Positions 1 through 12,360 are shown, counted from the stretch's first letter. The stretch: DNA of 64,000 bases from Petaurus breviceps papuanus (GCA_028583685.1 JAMXIF010001194.1:5115130-5179129); one strand, 5' to 3'. Made by a program: numbers and translations. The notes: a model not told the origin generated them from the sequence alone.

Positions 1-926
1 TATTTAATTCTTAAAGTCCTTTTTAAAGCTTTTCTAAAAACTCTTTTTGGGCTCATGACCATTTTATATTTTTCTTTAAAGCTTTATAAGTAGCTGTTTT
101 GACTTCAGTCTTCTGAGTTTGAACTGTGTTCTTCTTTATCACCACAGCAACCATCTATGGTCAGGTTCTTTCTGTTGTTTACTCATTTTTTAGTGGCCTC
201 TTTCTTGGCTATTTTATGTCAGGGTCAAGCTCTGCTCCTGGGGTGTGGCTTCAAGTTTTTCATGTTGTTGTTTTCGGAATTCTATTTGAGGGTCTTTGAC
301 TTTTTGGTTCTTCAGTGTGCTATGATCCAAGGCCAGGTGTGGTTACTCCTGGCTTATGCCTGGGTTTATAAATGACTTCAAACACTCTTCTCCATTGAAG
401 TCCTCCAACACTGCAAATGTTCTCATTCTCCAGTCTCAGAAACACACTACCATCCTCCATTCTCCAGTGGCTGTGTCCTGGAAATGAAACTAGGGACTCT
501 GCTCTCCTGTGAGCGACCACCACCAGTCCAGTCCTCTCCATCCCTCTGCCACTGCACTCACTGGCATCTGGTTATATTCCTGGGACCTGCATCCAGCACC
601 AACAGACACCCCCTTTCCCCGATCAGCTGGTCAATCTGGCCCCCTATTTGCTCCCCACAGATAGTGAAGGGTGCAACACCAGTGACACAGCTGCCCTCAG
701 GGCCTGCTGTTTGTTGACCTGGCTGCACGGCACTTATACCAGACCAGCGCCCCAGTAGGGCAAATCTTTCTAATCTCTTCCCAAGTTGTCTTAGACTGAA
801 TGACTGCTTTAGCCTGACAATTATTTCTGTTGCTCCAAAATTCACTGAGGCATTTTTTTACAATATTGGGGGAAGACGGTGGTTGAGAGGATCAGGTACT
901 TTCTTGCCTTATTCTGCCATATTCCC
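1..926 (-). mobile_element. L1 LINE 5' end: 5' UTR and start of ORF1, runs off the window
   Basis: Read on the minus strand the element starts near 926 with a purine-rich ATGGCAGAATAAGGC leader, typical of L1 5' ends, and continues about 740 bases to an ORF1-like start at 186 (MSKQQKEP). The edge-proximal part resembles the marsupial L1 ORF1 N-terminus (lysine-rich, with KSFKKDFKN near the edge) and contains stops. It differs from the ORF1-only family elsewhere in the window. The rest of the element lies outside. Confidence 0.65.
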
Positions 927-999
927 AAAATTCTTTCCTAATACTCTCTTCTATCGGTAAGTGTTCTCTTCTGTTTCTCTTCTCATCTGTCAGACGGCT

Positions 1000-1880
1000 C
1001 CTTTTCATTCTCCTTTGCTAGATCTTTATCCAGGCTGAACCTATTAACTTTGAGTATTCCATGGGGCTTTATTCTGGTCCCTCCTCTCTTCTCCCTTGGT
1101 CAAATGGATTCAATTATCATCTCTTTGCAGATGATTCTCAGATTTTTTTTATCCAGCCTTAATCTCTCTCCTGGCCTCTACTCTCATATCTCTAATTGCA
1201 TTTCAGACATCTCAAACTGTATAGTCCAAAGACAGTTTAAACTTAACATGCCCAAACTTAACTCATTATCATTTCTTCCAACCTTCCCCTCTTCCTAATT
1301 CCTGTATTACTGTAGAAGTCACCACCATCCTCCCAGTCACCCAAACTCACAACCTGTCACTGACTCTTTACTCTCACTCCTCATGTTTTTTTTTTTTTTT
1401 TAAAGCAATCGGGGTTAAGTAACTTGCTCAAGGTTACACGGCCAGGTGTTTCTGGGTGGGTGCTAAGTGTCTGAGCCCGGGATTTGATCTCCAGGTCTTC
1501 TCAACACTGGAGCCGGTGCTCTTACTCACTGTGCTACCTGGCCGCCCCTCACTCCTCATGTTTCATCTGTAGTTGCCAAGTTATATCCATTCTACCTTTT
1601 GCAACATCTCTCTCCTCTCCTCTGATACCACCATTACTCTGGTACAGGCCCTCATCACCTTACTGCCTGGCCTATTACAATAACCTTCTGGTTGGTCATC
1701 CTGCCTCAAGTTTCTAAATTACATCTGACCACGATACCACACTATTCAGTAAACTCCAGTGGCTCCCTGTCACCTCTAGAATTAAATTTAGAATTTTATC
1801 TCATTTTTAAAGCCCATCACATCTCTGATACCAAATCATTATCAAAGAAATCTGAGACAAAGTTGTTTCCCCCCCATTTG
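1000..1880 (+). mobile_element. L2-like LINE, 3' half fragment, split by a SINE
   Basis: Pyrimidine-rich sequence with the recurring blocks tcatctctttgcagatg, cctgtcactgactctt, cctattacaataaccttct and cagtggctccctgtcacct, which recur in the same order at 12640, 32500-36720 and 58570. From memory this is the 3' region of a marsupial L2/CR1-clade LINE. A young SINE at 1389-1547 interrupts it. Confidence 0.6.
1389..1547 (-). mobile_element. tRNA-type SINE, young, minus strand
   Basis: Poly(T) at its left end, then caatcggggttaagtaac and ending in ctacctggccgcccc: the reverse of the ggggcggccaggtagc head. Flanked by a perfect 16-base duplication (1373-1388 and 1548-1563, CTCACTCCTCATGTTT). Confidence 0.9.
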
Positions 1881-2520
1881 ACCACTTCTCTTTTTATACT
1901 GGGTGTGTTAATTTTGTTTTGTGCAGAAGTTTTTTTTTAGGAAATCAAAGTATTTGATTTTGTAATTTATTTTATTTTTTGTAACTATCTCTAACTTGTT
2001 TGGTTAAGAATATATATCCTACTCATAGCTGTGAGAAGCATCTGCTTCTCTTATGACTTTTAATGGTATGACTTAAATATTAAATTCACATCCCATTTAG
2101 AATGCATTGTGGAATATGGTACAAGGTGTTGGTCTAAGGCCTAATTTTTACCAGACTGCTTTCCATTTTCCTAGAAGTTGTTGTTTTAAATAAAACATGG
2201 AGTTCTTTCCTAAGTAATTTGTTTTCCTGTTCCACAGTGGGTTACTGGGATGCACTGTTTTTGATTATTCTTTGTCTAGACTATTTGATAGATCTACTTT
2301 CTCTATTTTTTAGCCAATACTGGATAGTTTTGATGACTGCTTCTTTATAGCAAAGTATGAGGTCTACTACCCTTACCTCCTTTCATTATTACCAGTGACA
2401 TCTAAGATCTTTTATTTTTCCATATAGCTAGGTAGCATTTATATAGTGCTTTAATGTTTGCAAAATGTTTTACAAATATCTCATTTTATCCTCACAGCAA
2501 CTATGGGAGGTATGTGTTAT

Positions 2521-2536
2521 TATCATGCCCATTTTA
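2521..2536. repeat. Target-site duplication, left copy (CDK5 retrocopy)
   Basis: TATCATGCCCATTTTA, identical to 3887-3902, at the poly(A) end of the CDK5 retrocopy. Confidence 0.95.
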
Positions 2537-3886
2537 TTTTATTTTGTTTTTGTGGGAAAGAAGCCAATTTATTAAATAAAGTCCATACACGAGGGGGAGG
2601 AGCACAGGAAGTAGGGAGAGGGGCTGTAGCTGGCATCCATACTTCATACCCCTAACCCCACCAAGGTTGGCCCAAAACATCTGACCCAAGTAGCAGAACT
2701 TAAGTGTATAGCATACCACCCCTACCCTTTTCCAGTGGGGTGGGGGAGACTAGGGAAGGGCCAGGGGAGAAGAGAGGACAAAGGAGCCTCAAACCCCTTA
2801 GCTTCCAGGGTCTATTTCTCCTGCCTCAACACATGAGGCCCCTGGGTAGGTAGAGAACAGGGTGGGCCAGCAAGGTGAGAGTGCATTGAGCAGCTCCCAA
2901 TCTGAGGGCCTAGAGGAGGGGTCAAGGGTAGTAGGCTTGGTTCTCTGGACAAGGAAAGGGAAAAGCAAACCCTTGGCTAGGGAGGGCAAAAGTCAGAGAA
3001 GTAGAGAGCTGCAAAGCTTCCTCCGCTGAGATGGGCTTAACTGGATTACACTTGAGCAGGTTCTGCAAAGGCTCCTCCCTGTGGCATTGAGCTTGGGTAT
3101 AACATTGACAAGTGACATTGTTGCTGGATACATAGGGTAAGGTTTATAGTCTGGAAGCTTGGTCATGGCAGACCACTGTTCCTCAGCTGGTGTCCCCAGC
3201 AGCCTTAAACCCTCTTCAGTTGATCATCTACATCATTCCCAGGGAAGACGGGCCATACAGCATTGGCCAGCTCTGCAAAGATGCAACCAGCTGACCACAT
3301 GTCAATGGACAGGGAGTATAGTTTGGTCCCCAATAGAACATCTGGTGGGTGGTACCACAAAGTGACCAACTCTGCAGAGTAACATTGAACAGGGATTCCG
3401 AAGGCTCATGCCAAACCAAAATCAGCAAGCTTGAGCTCCCCATTCTGGTTAATTAGAAGGTTCTGAGGCTTCAGGTCCCAGTGCAGAGCATTATGGCTGT
3501 GGCACAATCCAAGGCCTTTTAGCAGTTGGAAAAGGAATGCCTTCACAATTTCAGGGTCTAGGTCTCCATTGCAAATGTCAAAATATTTCTTCAGATCTTT
3601 GTCAGAGAACTCAAAAACTAGGGTCAGTTTCTTGTCATTGTGCAAATCATGAAACCTAACAATATTCTTATGCTTCAGTTCCTTAAGCAGGCAGGTCTCT
3701 TTCAGGGCAGAGTTCGGTACCCCCTCCTCATCCAAGTGAATCTATTACAGTGCCATAATCTCGTGTGTCTCTTGGTTATTGACCTCAAACACTGTTCCAC
3801 AGGTGCCCCTGCCTTTCTTCTTCAGCTTTCCATACTTCTGCATCATGGCAACCTTGGGGTACCCGGCAAACTCCAGGCTCCTAGTC
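2537..3886 (-). pseudogene. CDK5P: CDK5 processed retrocopy (retropseudogene)
   Basis: An intron-less copy of cyclin-dependent kinase 5 covers the whole message: a short 5' UTR (from about 3886), the start MMQKYGKL (near 3846), the kinase core ([49 protein letters not shown]), the C-terminal tail near 2980, a 3' UTR, AATAAA near 2574, and an A-rich tail (2537-2553). It is dead: two adjacent in-frame stops follow EIMAL where human has KR, the DDDD segment is shortened, frames shift after ADFGLA, and the catalytic HRD is HWD. It is flanked by an exact 16-base direct repeat, TATCATGCCCATTTTA (2521-2536 and 3887-3902), proving LINE-mediated insertion. It lies in DPM1 intron 3 on the same strand as DPM1 and splits an older CORE-type SINE. 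Confidence 0.95.
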
Positions 3887-3902
3887 TATCATGCCCATTT
3901 TA
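3887..3902. repeat. Target-site duplication, right copy (CDK5 retrocopy)
   Basis: TATCATGCCCATTTTA at the 5' end of the CDK5 retrocopy. The perfect match suggests a modest age or chance preservation; the coding decay suggests it is not very recent. Confidence 0.95.
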
Positions 3903-4483
3903 AAAGGAAGAAACTGAGACACAAAGAGGTTAAGTGACTTGCTCAGGGTCTCAAAACTAACAGCTGTCTAAAGACAGATTTGGATTCAGATCTTCCTGAC
4001 CCCAACACCGATGCTCTATTCATTATAAAACCTAGCTGCCCCTGTATTTTATTGAGTTTGTAAAGCACCCTCTGATAACTTAATCAGCATAAGCACTAAA
4101 GCTATTGATTAACTTTGATATTACTGTTATTTTTATTATATTAGCATGGCCCAACCATAAGCACTGAATGTTCCCCCTGGCCATTTAATTAAAAAAAAAA
4201 TTTACTTTAAAGAGTACTTTGTAACTGAATTTATACAAGTGCTTTGTGTGCTTTGGTAGCTTGATCCCAAAATATTTGTGCATTTTGTGGTTATTTGGAG
4301 TGGGATTTCCTTTTCTATCACTGCTTCTTGAATTTTGTTATTAAATAGAAATGCTGTTGATATTTTTAGTTTCTTTTGTGTTCTGCATCTTTGTTGAAGT
4401 TATTTGTCTCAATTATTATCTTTGTGGATTCCCTCAGCTTTTTAAAGTAAATCATCATATCATTAGCAAATAAGGGCAGTTTT

Positions 4484-4632
4484 GGGTTTTGGGGGGCTTT
4501 TTTTTGGAGGGGGAGAAGGCAGGGCATTTGGGGTTAAGGCTAGTAAGTGTTAAGTGTCTGAGGTCAGATTTGAATGCAGGTCCTCCTGATTCCAGGGTCA
4601 GTACTCTATTCACTGTGCCACCTAGCCACCCC
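4484..4632 (-). mobile_element. tRNA-type SINE, minus strand
   Basis: T-rich left end, ggggttaaggctagtaagtg, ending gccacctagccacccc. Flanked by a 15-base near-repeat (aaataagggcagttt / aaataaagacagttt). Confidence 0.85.
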
Positions 4633-4814
4633 AAATAAAGACAGTTTCATTTCTTTTTTTAATCTAACCTTTAACTTCTCTGGCTAGTCTTATTGCTAAC
4701 ATTTCCAAGAGTGGGAATCCTTATTTTCCTTCAGAGAGTCCACTAATACAGTTATACCTTAAGAGGTCACCACATACACCAAAATACTTATAGTAGCACT
4801 TTGCTGTGATAGGG

Positions 4815-5038
4815 AAGGGAGAAGTACCTACTATGTGCCAGGCACTGGGCTCAGCACTTTTATAAATACCATCTCACTTAAACCTTGCAATTTTGCAGTT
4901 GAGGAAACTGAGGCAAAGAGGCAAAATGACTTGCTATGACACACAGGTCTTAAGTATCTGAGGCTGGATTTGAACTCAGGTCTTCCTGTCTCTGGGACCA
5001 GTGCTCTATCCACTGAATCACTATAGCTGCTGCTTCCC
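4815..5038 (-). mobile_element. CORE/MIR-type SINE, minus strand
   Basis: Contains ctatgtgccaggcactggg, gttgaggaaactgaggc, ggatttgaactcaggtc and gctctatccactga in the reverse-MIR order. Confidence 0.8.
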
Positions 5039-5089
5039 ATGTCAAAGAAGAAGGGTTAGACTTGGCTTTGTAGTCTTCTTATACCGCAC

Positions 5090-5425
5090 TCTGATCTAAT
5101 GACACTGTCCTTTCTTGATGTTACTGACATAAGACATGGATCCCTTCTTATCTCCACCTCCTGGATTCCCTTGAGTATCAGCTAAAATCCTACCTTCTCC
5201 AAGAAGCTTTTCCTGATTTCCCTTAATACTTGTGCCTCTGAGTTCTGAGGTTACCATTAATCTACCCCGTATATATCTTGTTTGTACATAGTTGTTTGCA
5301 TGTTGTTTCCCCCATTAGAAAGTGAATTCCTTGATTACAGGGATTGCATTTGCCTTCTTTGTACCTCTAGCATTTAGCACTTCATAAGCACTTACTGACT
5401 AATAAACAATCTGAGAAATGTAATA
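5090..5425 (+). mobile_element. L2-like LINE 3' end
   Basis: Contains agctaaaatcctaccttctc, cttgtttgtacatagttgtt, tgcatgttgtttccccc and ends gcacttactgactaataaac, the same 3' terminus as at 13700-13820 and 27600-28045. Confidence 0.7.
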
Positions 5426-5750
5426 TTAGAAATAATTATGGCCTGGTTACTTATTTAAAGAGTGAGAAACTTACAATCAATGTGCTCTACTTGAATTCAT
5501 GCAATGTATTCAAGGAATATAAGGAAGGCCCTCAACCACCTTGTAGTAAATTTATAGAAGAATATGGACAACAGTCACATAGGATGGGCAGGCATGGATG
5601 GGTCAAGTTATAATAGAGTGCTGGAGATAATACTTCTTTTTGAAACCACAGATCCATTTAAGTGTCAGTGTTAAAGACACTCATTCCATTATTTTACGTG
5701 ACTATGGAATCATAAGTAAAGAGGAAACAAAATGTAAAAGTCTACAATTT

Positions 5751-5917
5751 TTTTTTTTGCCTTTTTGGAGGGCAATTGGGGTTAAGTAACTTGCCCAAGG
5801 TTACACGGCTAGTTTTTTTTTTTGTGTGTGTGGGTGTTGTGTCTGAGGCCAGAACCAAACTCGGGTCCTCCTGACTCCAGGGCTGGCGCTTTACTCACTG
5901 CGCCACCTAGCCACCCC
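5751..5917 (-). mobile_element. tRNA-type SINE, minus strand
   Basis: Poly(T), gcctttttggagggcaattg, then gactccagggctggcgct and cgccacctagccacccc. Perfect 15-base duplication AAAAGTCTACAATTT at 5736-5750 and 5918-5932. Confidence 0.9.
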
Positions 5918-7378
5918 AAAAGTCTACAATTTAAACTTCATTTAGGAGTCATACAGAGAATGTAAATGTAAAATATTTCAGTGTAATATTGAATATAGAC
6001 AATTCTAGCTTTACATAAATTCACATTAGGCAAATTCGACTTTATATAAAGAATTCTGAAAGAAATCCACATTCCAAAATAATACCTATGCTAACTACTG
6101 ACCAGTAATCTCTCTCTTTCTCTCTCTGAGGGTGACCTTTGGGTTGGCACTCCTTAGCCTCCCTTCTCTCTACAAAAAAAAAAAAATCAAAACTAAAAAG
6201 AAAACAGCATCCTCCCTCACCCCACCCCCAACACTCGAATGCCACCACCAGATCAAGGGCTTGCCTTGTGACTTCTGGAGAGGAGAGAGACCTTCACTTC
6301 ATTTGCCTACTTGTCTGTCTTCCATCCCTTTGTACCTGATACAGCATGTCTGTCCCTAGACCCCAGTGTTACCCATCTTCTCTTGTCTGTCCATGTACAG
6401 CCTGTGTCCCCGATTCTGTGTTGGCCCCTTTCCTCCATCAGCATATAGCCCCCTTCCTGCCCTCCTTTCCTTTTCCATATGTGCAGGTAAATCTGCCTTA
6501 TGTAAAAACCATTTTACACTTACATAAAACAAAAATTCTCTGTGTATAGTTTAATAAAATTCATATATAAAACCTCTGTACAAAGCAAAAATGTTACTTT
6601 GTATTCCCAAGAGTTACTAATGATACTATTGGTCTTTCTGACTATTTAACTTGACTTTCCTTTCTCTACAAATTGATTTCTTTCCTATCAAACCTTTAAC
6701 TGCTCACCACCTGTAAGACTATCAACCTTCTAATCTTTGCTACTTTTTCATTTTCTTTTTCTTCCCATTAATTCTCAGTTTTTAAGCAACAAATAAAACT
6801 AGCTTCTGATAGAGAACATCTGCCAAACAGAGCACTCTTTCTGATCAGTCTTTCAGAATCTATCTAGGTACACCAATCTAGGTGCAATCTTTGGGATATA
6901 GATTTAGAAGTCTTTGTCTTTAACTTATGTCCAGGTTTAGTCACTTCCAATGCTTTTATTGTATCCCCAGCAGACACTTAATAAATGATTACTGACTGAC
7001 TTGTGGCAGAAAAGGCTGACACAAAGGCTGGTCTTCAGACAGCCAGGAAAAAAATTACAAAGGATTTAATTTACTCAATAAATTAAAATTATGTCCCTTA
7101 AACTACTCCCCATAAATGCCTTAAATTATGTATTTTAAAAGCACAACACTAAATACTAGAAAAAAAAACCAAAAACCCGCAAAAAAGCATAATATTCAAA
7201 TTAAGATATGCCAAAATTAGATCATTACAATTTGATTATGACTGATTATTAATTAGCCAGTCTAAAGTATTACACAGTTTTCTCTTGTCCCCAAATGAGA
7301 AAAAAAATCCTACTGCATAATCCTACATTGAGAAATACCAGGCATGAAAGCTGAGACATTTTCTTAATAACCACTTAC

Positions 7379-7412
7379 CCAGTCCTAGCTTTTTAGCTCT
7401 GGGCCTTAGAAG
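7379..7412 (-). CDS. DPM1: DPM1 exon 3 (34-base micro-exon)
   Basis: A 34-base exon lies between TTTTTCTTACTCTTACAG and GTAAGT. It encodes LLRPRAKKLGL plus one base of the next Gly codon, matching the human LLRPREKKLGLG with one difference (Ala for Glu, human from memory). Length and phase fit the small third exon of human DPM1. It is too short for open-reading-frame scans and was found by homology and splice sites. I looked for exon 4 (encoding TAYIHGMKHATGNY and the DADLSHH motif) to the left and did not find it, so intron 3 is longer than 7.3 kb. Confidence 0.93.
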
Positions 7413-8239
7413 CTGTAAGAGTAAGAAAAAGTCATCAGATCTTATCTGTATTGTAGATAAATTCACACTTATCAGTTACAGTTCAAAAATGCTTAATTAT
7501 TTGAAAAAACAATAGAAACAATCCCACAATTTCGCATCCAGGTATGACAACAAACTTTAAATAGTAATGTATAGAGGCCCTGGTTCCTGTGTTTCTAGCC
7601 TGCCACAGGGAGGAGGAGGAGGAGAGAGAGGGAGGAAGCTCAAATGAAGCACCTACTTAAGGCTGTTAACACATAATTGAAGCTGAAATCAAAATCAACT
7701 ACAATCAAGTTAATGAACTCTGTGGTCAAACTGATCAACTGGGCTACTAGAAAGATACTTAATACTTATACAATGCACTGGAGGGAAAACCTAAAATGCC
7801 CATATGTTGTGTTTTCAAAGTTGTAAAGCTATTAAAAAAACTTCATTACTTATGGTTATGTAATGTTTTGTTTTCAACAAAATCTTTATAAAAAAGGATG
7901 ATGTAGAAGTAAATACCACATACACATAAATAGGGCTACCTGTAAAGGCATGCTCCACTTAATTTAAAACAAAGTCTGCTCTTGGGAACACAGAAGTCAG
8001 CATCCTTTCTCAGCCAGTGTGAACCTCCAGAAGATAACAGAAGGAAAGGCTGTCACTGATGTGAATATTGGCTTCCTTCTCCTAGAACACATCTTTTGTG
8101 GCTTTATCATTCATAAATATGTCCAAATCCCTTTATTTCCTGCCTACATGTAAAATGAATTTCACGTTTATTATCCACTGTGTAAAATAGTATTTTCTTT
8201 TAACTATTCTAAAATCCACTACAGGATTACTTCTTGTAT

Positions 8240-8345
8240 GTCATCTTCATTTACTCAATTCATTTAAACATTTATTCAATATCTTGTATTTGAAATACAA
8301 GATGAATGAGACAAGGTCTCTGACCTTAAGACTTTATATGGAGAC
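8240..8345 (-). mobile_element. L2-like LINE 3' end, short
   Basis: acatttattcaatatcttg through gatgaatgagacaaggtc and tctgaccttaag is the reverse of the L2-like 3' terminus. It contains a 23-base inverted repeat (see findings). Confidence 0.45.
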
Positions 8346-9029
8346 ATAATCTCTTTAACTCTCAGGACCCCCTAGAGTCTGTATGAGTTCCAAACCAGTA
8401 TGCAATTTCATTTTTTAATATAACATTGACCAAACGATATTTGTCTTTAGGATATGTGAAACTTAAGTTATGAGAACTTAAGGTTTTACAATGTTGTCTT
8501 CTGGCAGTAGACATTTTAAATAGTTCCTTCTTTTCCCTAACAACTTCCATAATAGTTGGTTTGGATATAAATAATTCTTATAGTAAAGAGAGAAATGGAA
8601 AAAATCTATTCCAAATTCTCTGAATTATGTGCCTCTTATCAGTAACACTCTTAAACCTGTAAAGTTTTAAGAGTACAGGCGATACAGGTTTTTCTGAGAC
8701 AAACGAATCTGATATATGAAAATGAAGATTTTAAAAAGCTAAATAGGATTTGCTTGACAAAAGGAATCACTAGGACTCTTGTACTACATTAAAAATCAGG
8801 CTCATTTCACCAAAAATAAATAAATGAATGATGTACAAATTTTATACTAGGAAAGCATCTAGGTGTCCATATCAGTTATATTTGCTGAGGTCATGATTTA
8901 TGAATGTAAGAAAAGTAAAATTTATCAGTAATATGAATGCAAGAAAAGTAGGTTTTTATTTGCTGCTACTTATTTATTTTGAGACCTGACACATTAATTT
9001 TCAAATTTTTAGAGCACTATTTAATGACT

Positions 9030-9190
9030 GGAAGCATTGTATATCAGAAATGAACAACAGGATTGGAATCAGAACACCTGAGTTTAATTCCAGTTTTATT
9101 AATCTTATGATCTATCACATATTCAATTTTCCATAGTGATTAGTTTTTATACACATTTAATTCATCACTTCATGAAAAAGATAACAGTAC
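9030..9190 (+). mobile_element. MIR-type SINE remnant
   Basis: tggaatcagaacacctgag followed by ttaattccag and a decayed tail. Old and partial. Confidence 0.45.
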
Positions 9191-9230
9191 ATCTCTACGT
9201 TTTTTCTTAATTTTAAAAAACAATTACGAG

Positions 9231-9370
9231 GTGGCCAGGTGGCGCAGTGAGTAAGAGCGCTGGCCCTGCCAGGATCATTTCCGGCCTCAGATACTTGGCA
9301 CCCACACAAAAAATAACTGGCCGTGTAACCGTGGGCAAGTTACTTAATGCCAATTGCTTAAAAAAAAATT
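9231..9370 (+). mobile_element. tRNA-type SINE, plus strand
   Basis: gtggccaggtggcgcagtga head, ccggcctcagatacttggc, tggccgtgtaaccgtgggc, then an A-rich tail. Flanks show a short caattac/aaattac match. Confidence 0.8.
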
Positions 9371-9529
9371 ACAAAAATAAAATTGTATATTTCATGTTTA
9401 CATTACTACTTAATTATTAAGCAAATATGTAATTGTTTAATTTTCTAATTTAATTATCTTAAATTTAAAGTTATAAAGAACAAATATGAATCAACATATA
9501 GTTAAATGCATGGAAGGCTGGGAAGAAAG

Positions 9530-9835
9530 ATACTGGCAGGTGGGCAAGATAAGGAAAGATTTTATGCAGAAGGTTGTGCTTAAGTCTCATTTTAAAGGAA
9601 GAAAGGGTTTCCATAGGCGGAGGCTATGAAGAGGGAGTGCATTCTGGGCATTTGTGATGACCAGTGTAAAGGCCTTGAGATGGGAAATGTAAGTCTGTGT
9701 ACACATACCCCTCCCCTTCCACAGAATTAAAGCTCCTTCAGAGCAAGGATTGTTTTGTTTTTAATCTTTGTATCTTCAGTACCTAGAACAGTGCCTTGCA
9801 CAGAGTAGGTACTTAATCAAATGTGAACTCGTAAA
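9530..9835. mobile_element. Two short L2-like pieces in opposite orientation
   Basis: About 9530-9690 (ttttatgcagaaggttgtgc, ggagtgcattctgggcat) reads as the reverse strand. About 9700-9835 (agctccttcagagcaagg, gaacagtgccttgcacagag, taggtacttaat) reads as the forward 3' end. Confidence 0.5.
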
Positions 9836-10454
9836 ATCATGTCCTCAAACACAGTAAAAGCCTGATAACACAGGAAGGTTATGGTGTAAAGTATGCTCCA
9901 GTCTACCAACATTATCAATTAGTTTTACTGTGTCATTTTAAGTATAATTTATTCTTTACAATTCTAGTCTTTTTAGAATCTTATTCAATAGGAGTAAAAC
10001 TTCTCTAACATAAAGTACCCCCAAAAAGAAAAACTTAAGTTACAAGGCCTGAGTATGTAAATCTAGCACTTTAGCTTAGAATTCAGGGTACCCCAAATTA
10101 CATATAATTCTGAAATTCAAATAAACATTGCCATTTGAAAGTTTTTTTATTATGTTTCAGAGGATTGCATAGAAGATTAAAATACAATTCACAGTGCTAG
10201 CATAAATATATATAAAAAGCTGGATTCAAAGCTAAGAAGCCCTGGATTTAAACCTAGCTTCCATCCTACTGGGAACCTAGGGAGCTCACAGGCATTTAGA
10301 TCATATATTGTAGAGGTTTTGACAGTATTAGTAGAGGGGTCTGAGGTTTCTATTGTAATTAAATCACAAGTCCATTTTCTATCCTTTTAATAACCATACA
10401 CTAGGGATACTTAAGGTAATTACCTTACATACACAGAAAATCTTCATGGCCATT

Positions 10455-10650
10455 ATCCCACAAAGGGCTTGGTTTTAGTCCTGACTCTGATACTATGCAG
10501 CTATTAATAGCTTAAAACTGCAATAAGAACTTTTGGGTCACTCTTGTGTGATCCTAAGACAAAATCATTTCCTTTTCTCATCTCTCAAATGGGGATAGTA
10601 GTTACCTCAAAAAGTTGTTCTGTGGATAAAAATAGGTGTTTTCAAAAGTC
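10455..10650 (+). mobile_element. MIR-type SINE remnant
   Basis: tagtcctgactctgatac, ctcatctctcaaatgggg and gtagttacctc follow the forward MIR order. Strongly decayed. Confidence 0.4.
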
Positions 10651-11415
10651 AAGTAATATGGAAAGATATAATGAAATAAGAGGACAAATCCATACATTAA
10701 ATCTCAAATCATTTTTAGTAAAGCACCCAATTCTAATATTAATTTTGAAACAGTATATTTTTATGCACAACCTCAAAATTTTAAACTATTTTAGTGTTTA
10801 TCTTACCTTGCCCCTAAAATCCCTGTTAATAAGAATAACAAAAGGGAAACTATTAAAATAGCTCCAAAGTAAACATGCATTGAGTGTTTTTTTTTTAATT
10901 TTGGCACCGAGATAGGTAATTTTAAAAATATCTGTATAACATCTGGTAAGCATACTAGTCACTTAATATGACCAGTATGAACTTGTAGAACTCTATCATT
11001 ACTGCTTAAAAAGCTTCTAAAGTAACTAATCTCACAGGCAGTTTGCTTCAAATAAAGGTCAAAGAATACATTCCATTAAAAAAAAAAAACGAAATGAAGA
11101 TTTAAGAAAACATAACATCCATCTATTATCCCATACGAAAAAATTAAATGTCAAAAATCTAATGCTTTTAAACTGTCTTTAAAGGAGTATAAATGGTCGT
11201 GAAAATATACAGTTCACATAAAGATCTGTGATGCACAATAGTAAGTGAATTTTCTCTATATGAAGTGCTGTACTTGTGTAATCAAACATGCTCATTCAAA
11301 CTAAAAACAAAACAAAAAAACAGCCCAGGTAGTTTTCACTTATTTATAAACTTTTTTATCTTTAGCAGCTGTGTAAATTAAGTGAAGATCAACACTACTC
11401 AGTACCTTTCCCTTA

Positions 11416-11583
<168 letters not shown>

Positions 11584-12189
11584 TTATTATACACTAAAAA
11601 CAGAAAAAAAAAATAGCTAGTTGCCCACCACTCTAAATTGTAAACTATTAGTGAGGAACACTGTACAAGTATAGAAGTAAATAGCAATATTTTGCTCAAG
11701 AGTTATGTTGCAGGTGTTTAGCAGAAAATAAGATGAACTTCAATTCAGGATCAGCCTGATTCTTATTTGTTGAAATAATAAATTAAGAGTTTCAGTTTTC
11801 CTCATTACACAGAAAAGCTAAAAAAGGCTTTTAATAGGCTTAACATAATAACATCATGGAAAATACCACAGCTAAGGTGTTAGAATTGTAAATAATAAAT
11901 TTATTTGCCAGTCTTGGAAGAAATGGAGCAACAGAGTATGTAATATAATCAAATGTAATATTATATTTTCTAAATAGGAAAAAATATCTGAGAGACACAG
12001 AGAGAAACCAATGTCTTTTTTGGGGGAGAACTTTTAGGCTATCAGTAATTAAAAATTTTTTGAGAGGTACCACCAAATATTTAGAATTCCCATAAAGAAA
12101 AAGTACCCTTTAATAAAAAACAAAACCCTACTCTAATATGTCATCTACTTTGGAAGGAGAGTTTGAATTGAATATAGCAAGAGGTAGTG

Positions 12190-12360
12190 AATTATAGGTA
12201 AAAGTTTACTGATTCGACAGGGAATCATGAACCCTATGTTCTAGTCCTGATTTTATCTAAATGTCACTATGATTAACAGGCAACTTACTTTAGCTCTGTC
12301 AACTGCAGTTTTCTAATATGTAAAATCTTATAGATTATTTAGTCCAACCTCATTTTATGT
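12190..12360 (+). mobile_element. MIR-type SINE remnant
   Basis: ctatgttctagtcctgat, caacttactttagctctg and taatatgtaaaatct are a faded forward MIR. Confidence 0.35.

Larger units (their letters stand above)
2425..4045 (-). mobile_element. CORE/MIR-type SINE split by the CDK5 retrocopy
   Basis: Left part 2425-2536 (tttatatagtgctttaatg, tttacaaatatctcatttta, cctcacagcaact) and right part 3903-4045 (gaaactgagacacaaagagg, ttaagtgacttgctcagg, gctctattcat, ctagctgcccc) join cleanly when the retrocopy and one duplication copy are removed. This is the reverse strand of a MIR-like SINE. Confidence 0.8.
1880..4800 (-). mobile_element. L1 LINE 3'-region fragment, split by later insertions
   Basis: The pieces at about 1880-2424, 4190-4467 and 4648-4800 share the L1-antisense signature also seen at 45480-46540 (for example ggttaagaa...catagctgtg, then actgctttatag-type blocks). 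They are separated by a CORE SINE carrying the CDK5 retrocopy (2425-4045) and by a tRNA SINE (4484-4632). No intact ORF2 segment remains. Confidence 0.55.
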
